From: Peptostreptococcaceae bacterium
GTDB lineage: Bacteria > Bacillota_A > Clostridia > Peptostreptococcales > Anaerovoracaceae
Direction of reading: 5' to 3'
Assembly (NCBI GenBank): GCA_016650135.1
Contig: JAENWH010000008.1
Location: 1-18,219 of the forward strand
DNA: 18,219 nt
Positions 14,811 to 18,219 of the stretch are shown here, piece by piece. Position 1 is the stretch's first letter, and each line of letters opens with the position of its first letter. Made by a program: the position numbers and the translations under genes. The notes under the pieces are model-generated. The model made no database searches. It saw nothing but the letters and a program-made list of their open reading frames with translations, and was not told where the DNA came from.

Positions 14811-17800
14811 TTGCCGGTTAATGAAAATACATTAGAAAAAGCTATTATTTCTGAACTCCAGGAAAAAGGATATGAATATGTTTATGGCCCAGATATCAAA
14901 AGAGATTATAATGAGGTAATCTTGGAAGATTGTTTTAGGGCTTCTATACTCAATATAAATCCTGAAATAACTCAAGAAATAGTTTCTGAAACTTATAAGG
15001 AAATAAAAAATCTTGGGCTACTAAGATTAGAAGAGCTAAACGCAACCTTTCATAAATATATTGTTGAGGGGGTGCCAGTACCTTACCAGAAGGATAAAGA
15101 AAATCGCACCTTTACGGTAAAACTAATAGATTTTGACAATCCATCTGCAAATGATTTCAAGGTAATAAATCAATTTACAATTATAGAGTATAAGAATAAA
15201 CGACCTGATATTTTGGTGTTCATCAATGGAATTCCTTTGATTATTTTTGAACTTAAAAATATGGGTAACCATAATACCACGGTTGAACAAGCATATCAGC
15301 AAGTGAAGAATTATCAGCTAGATATTCCTACATTATTTAATTACAATGCTTTCAATGTCATTAGTGATGGAATTGACACCAGAGTAGGCACGATAACATC
15401 TGAATATACACGTTTCATGGCGTGGAAGTCAGAGGATGGCGAAAAGCCAATTGAAAATAAAACTGATTTTTTTACAGTAGCACTTAACGGAATATTTTCA
15501 AAAGAAAGGTTGTTGGATATTATTCGCAACTTCATTGTATTTCAAGATGTTCAAGGTACAACAGTAAAAATATTAGCTGGATATCATCAATACTTTGCAG
15601 TGCGAAAAGCAGTGGAAAGCACGAGGAATGCATTAAGAGAGAGGAACCGTAAAGCCGGTGTTATTTGGCATACGCAGGGCAGCGGTAAAAGTCTTTCTAT
15701 GGTCTTTTATACAGGAATCGTAGTTAGAGATCCGGAATTTGAAAACCCTACGATAGTTGTACTGACAGATCGAAACGATCTGGATAATCAACTATTTGGA
15801 ACTTTTAACGCCAGTTCAAAATTGCTTTTACGCCAGACGCCTAAGCATGCAGAAAGTAGAAGTCATCTAAAGGAGCTACTAAAAATTAAGGCTGGAGGCA
15901 TTATTTTTACAACTATTCAGAAGTTTGAAGAAGGCGATGACGTCATAAATAATCGTAGCAATATAATCTTCATTGCAGATGAAGCACATCGTTCTCAATA
16001 TGGTACAGAAGCAAAGCTTGATAGAGAAACGGGTGAATGGAAGTATGGAATGGCCAAGCATATGCGTGATGCACTTCCAAATGCCACATTCATTGGTTTT
16101 ACTGGAACCCCAATTGACTTTAAAGATAAATCCACTAAAGAGATATTTGGTAAATACATAGACATTTACGATATGACTCAGGCAGTGGATGACGGAGCAA
16201 CAGTACCTATTTATTATGAAAATAGAACTCCGAAGTTGAAGCTTAATGAAGAAATTTTAAAGCAAATTGATAAGGAGTATTTCGAGCTAGCCGGAGAGTC
16301 TACGGAAATTGAGATAGAGAAATCTAAAACAGATCTTTCTGGAATTGAAGCGATTGTTGGTTCGCCAGATCGCCTTGATATGTTAGCAGATGACATTATT
16401 GCTCACTATGAGGACAGACAATATGTTTTAACTGGTAAAGCAATGATTGTTTGCATGACTCGAAAAATTGCAATCAATTTGTACAAAACTATATTAGAAA
16501 AACGTCCGCAGTGGGATAAGAAAGTTAAGGTGGTCCTTACATCGAATAATCAAGATCCAGAAGACTGGCATGATATCACCGGCAACAAAGAATATCGTGA
16601 TAGTCTGATGATTGAATTTAAAAATATTGAAAGTGATTTTAAGATTGCGATTGTTGTTGATATGTGGCTAACAGGATTTGATGTTCCTTCAATGGCAACG
16701 ATGTATATTGACAAACCGATGAAAGACCATAATTTGATGCAGGCGATTGCACGTGTAAACAGAGTATATCAAGACAAAGAAGCTGGGCTTGTTGTTGATT
16801 ATATTGGTATGGCTGCAGAGTTAAAGTCCGCTTTAAATCAATATACTAAACGTGACCAAGACAAGGTTACTGATTTGAGTATTGCTCATTCAATCGCAAT
16901 GGCAAAATTAGAAGTTTTGCGAGATATGTTTTATGGTTTTAACTACAAGAACTTTTTTGGTAAATCTGACACAAAGAGACTTAAAGTGATTGCTGAAGGT
17001 GTAGAATTTGCTTTAGGATTTGAAGAAGATGAATCAAAAGAATATATTAGGGAAGCTACAGCGCTAAGCCAATCAGAGACACTTTGTAGAAGTCTTATTA
17101 GCGAGCATGATAAAAAAGAAATTGAATTTTTCAAATGTGTAAAAGCTGGTCTTTGGAAGGTTGGAGGCAAAGGTGGAGTTACATCCAACGAAATTAATGC
17201 TCAAATTATGAAGATGTTAGAGCAAGCTATTGAACAGGATGGCGTTATTAATATCTTTGAAAAGACTGGTCTTAAAAATCCGGAAATCTCATTATTGTCG
17301 GATGAGTATATGGCTCAAGTTCTGAAAATGAAGCATAAAAACATCGCTGCAGAATTGTTGCGTAAATTGTTAGAAGATAATATTAAAGTATTTGCAAGAA
17401 CGGGTGTTGTAAAGGCAAAGTTATTTTCTGAAAAGATGCAGGATGTACTCAAACGATACAATAATAGAATGATAACAAGTGCAGAGGTCATTGAAGAACT
17501 TATAAATCTTTCAAAAGAAATGATGGAAGCTTATAAAGCTGGTGATGAAAAAGGATTGTCACACGTGGAATTGGCTTTTTATGATGCTCTCGTTGCAGAT
17601 CCGGAAGTGCTTAAAAATATGGAAGATTCAATTCTGATTGAAATGGCGCATGAATTAACACTTCTTATTCAAAGAAGTCGAACTGTAGATTGGGATAAAA
17701 AGCAATCAGCAAGAGCGTATATGAGGACTCAAATAAAACATTTACTCCGAAAATATAAGTATCCACCGGAACAAGCTCAAAATGCTATTGAGATTGTTAT

Positions 17801-17840
17801 CAAGCAGGCTGAACTCATGAGCGTAAATATGGTGGTATAA
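14811..17840 (+). CDS. hsdR: type I restriction-modification system, endonuclease/translocase subunit R
   Basis: This subunit translocates DNA with ATP and cuts it when the HsdM/HsdS complex meets an unmodified target. The start is placed at TTG 14811, giving 1009 residues beginning MPVNENTLEK: the SD-like AAGGATGTGA (14796-14805) is at the right distance from it, whereas a GTG at 14802 would overlap that SD. Numbering from TTG, the nuclease domain has D133 (RPDILVF) and E147-L-K149 (FELKN). The SF2 motor has Walker A QGSGKS (289-294), DEAH (390-393), a GFTGTP motif and the motif VI-like AIARVNRVYQ. The C-terminal ~300 residues are helical. Length is normal. It is 10.9 kb from hsdS, unusual for a type I operon. 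Confidence 0.96.
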   Translation: MPVNENTLEKAIISELQEKGYEYVYGPDIKRDYNEVILEDCFRASILNINPEITQEIVSETYKEIKNLGLLRLEELNATFHKYIVEGVPVPYQKDKENRTFTVKLIDFDNPSANDFKVINQFTIIEYKNKRPDILVFINGIPLIIFELKNMGNHNTTVEQAYQQVKNYQLDIPTLFNYNAFNVISDGIDTRVGTITSEYTRFMAWKSEDGEKPIENKTDFFTVALNGIFSKERLLDIIRNFIVFQDVQGTTVKILAGYHQYFAVRKAVESTRNALRERNRKAGVIWHTQGSGKSLSMVFYTGIVVRDPEFENPTIVVLTDRNDLDNQLFGTFNASSKLLLRQTPKHAESRSHLKELLKIKAGGIIFTTIQKFEEGDDVINNRSNIIFIADEAHRSQYGTEAKLDRETGEWKYGMAKHMRDALPNATFIGFTGTPIDFKDKSTKEIFGKYIDIYDMTQAVDDGATVPIYYENRTPKLKLNEEILKQIDKEYFELAGESTEIEIEKSKTDLSGIEAIVGSPDRLDMLADDIIAHYEDRQYVLTGKAMIVCMTRKIAINLYKTILEKRPQWDKKVKVVLTSNNQDPEDWHDITGNKEYRDSLMIEFKNIESDFKIAIVVDMWLTGFDVPSMATMYIDKPMKDHNLMQAIARVNRVYQDKEAGLVVDYIGMAAELKSALNQYTKRDQDKVTDLSIAHSIAMAKLEVLRDMFYGFNYKNFFGKSDTKRLKVIAEGVEFALGFEEDESKEYIREATALSQSETLCRSLISEHDKKEIEFFKCVKAGLWKVGGKGGVTSNEINAQIMKMLEQAIEQDGVINIFEKTGLKNPEISLLSDEYMAQVLKMKHKNIAAELLRKLLEDNIKVFARTGVVKAKLFSEKMQDVLKRYNNRMITSAEVIEELINLSKEMMEAYKAGDEKGLSHVELAFYDALVADPEVLKNMEDSILIEMAHELTLLIQRSRTVDWDKKQSARAYMRTQIKHLLRKYKYPPEQAQNAIEIVIKQAELMSVNMVV

Positions 17841-17867
17841 GCGGTATAAAAGTAGTACAATTTATTC

Positions 17868-17897
17868 CCGACAAACAGAAATGTTTGTCGGTTTTTT
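17868..17897 (+). terminator. strong intrinsic terminator of the hsdR operon
   Basis: CCGACAAACA (17868-17877) and TGTTTGTCGG (17882-17891) form a perfect 10-bp stem with a 4-base loop, followed by six T (17892-17897). It begins 27 bases after the hsdR stop codon. Confidence 0.95.
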
Positions 17898-17898
17898 G

Positions 17899-17955
17899 GT
17901 GCGCCAGGCATGGCAATTAACTAGGTGGTGTAAGTCCACTGTGAACTTGACGCGA
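17899..17955 (+). mobile_element. truncated 5' end of a group II intron
   Basis: GTGCGCCAGGCATGGC starts with the GUGYG-type 5' boundary of group II introns. Shortly after, GGTGGTGTAAGTCCAC is the common domain I hairpin sequence (G-G-T-G-x-x-A-A-G-T-C-C-A-C). The rest of the ribozyme and any reverse transcriptase are missing: a lipoprotein gene starts only about 240 bases on. Insertion directly after a terminator stem is the habit of group IIC introns. Assignment to a subclass is inference. Confidence 0.6.
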
Positions 17956-18136
17956 TCATAAATGTTATATGATTTGTATTAAAGATGTTCTAGTGATATA
18001 GTTGGTAGAGATGAGAATAATATCAAGGCAGAGACCTTTACAGGGTTTTAACAAATAAAAACAACTAATTGGTTTTACTTTTGATGAATACATAGACTTC
18101 AGATCAATCTAATGGGTGTCTTTAGGAGGATATATA

Positions 18137-18219
18137 ATGAAAAAATTACTACTATTTGCTTTTGCTATAACAACCATTTTATGTTTTGTTAGTTGCGGCA
18201 CAAATAATTCATCTCAAGA
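18137..18219 (+). CDS. lipoprotein, N-terminal part (partial)
   Basis: ATG at 18137 with a strong RBS AGGAGG (18124-18129). The 27 visible residues are a lipoprotein signal peptide: MKK, a hydrophobic stretch LLLFAFAITTILCF, the lipobox VSC with Cys20, then a hydrophilic GTNNSSQ linker. The mature protein would be anchored in the outer leaflet of the cytoplasmic membrane. The function cannot be told, since the frame runs off the window. It lies beyond the hsdR terminator and is not part of that operon. Confidence 0.85.
   Translation, partial: MKKLLLFAFAITTILCFVSCGTNNSSQ

Noticed and set aside
17947..17973. Promoter for the lipoprotein gene (TTGACG ... TATGAT)
   Set aside because: The spacing is only 15 bases and the first half lies in the intron-like remnant; not convincing.

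Overview
The window is AT-rich bacterial DNA with strong Shine-Dalgarno sites, near-consensus sigma-70 promoter elements and a Gly/Cys-type lipoprotein start. This points to a low-GC Firmicute, probably a gut or rumen clostridium such as a Lachnospiraceae relative. The genus cannot be fixed from the sequence. All genes seen are on the + strand.

Layout. Positions 1-171 are the end of a RecD-like helicase. Positions 172-691 are noncoding, with several stem-loops, a terminator-like hairpin and a clear promoter (TTGAAA-17-TATACT) whose spacer is an inverted repeat. A type I restriction-modification operon then starts: a small HTH protein (692-880), hsdM (914-2425), a small Cys-rich protein translationally coupled to the next gene (2465-2680), and hsdS (2677-3894). 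Its last gene, hsdR (14811-17840), ends at a strong terminator. Directly behind the terminator is a short group II intron-like remnant, then the start of a lipoprotein gene.

Between hsdS and hsdR lie about 10.9 kb of accessory genes: a 1366-aa SMEK/NACHT-type STAND NTPase, a protein with a PD-(D/E)XK-like C-terminus, a DUF2971 protein, a frameshifted unknown gene, a headless second copy of the 3' half of hsdS, a DUF4365 protein, a small unknown gene with an out-of-frame zinc-ribbon tail, a second protein sharing the N-terminal domain of the PD-(D/E)XK-like protein but with another C-terminus, and a TPR-like protein.

The main observation is that these genes are separated by copies of one short repeat, consensus AGTACGATAAATTTTAAT (starts near 3893, 8147, 9256, 10198, 10785, 13035 and 13964). 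The repeat resembles the hsdS sequence encoding the central helix between the two target recognition domains. The duplicated hsdS half begins exactly at a repeat, and so does the 500-bp duplication shared by the two paralogous genes. A perfect dyad form, GATAAAT-N4-ATTTATC, occurs just after hsdM and at 13969-13986. I read the locus as an integron-like or shufflon-like array of defence gene cassettes, assembled at a site related to the hsdS central region. This is inference: no recombinase gene is in the window, and conservation of the repeat in other genomes has not been tested.

Working together, HsdM2S modifies DNA and HsdR cleaves unmodified DNA. The accessory proteins look like an anti-phage island (STAND NTPase, nuclease-like domains, exchangeable effectors) riding inside the restriction operon.
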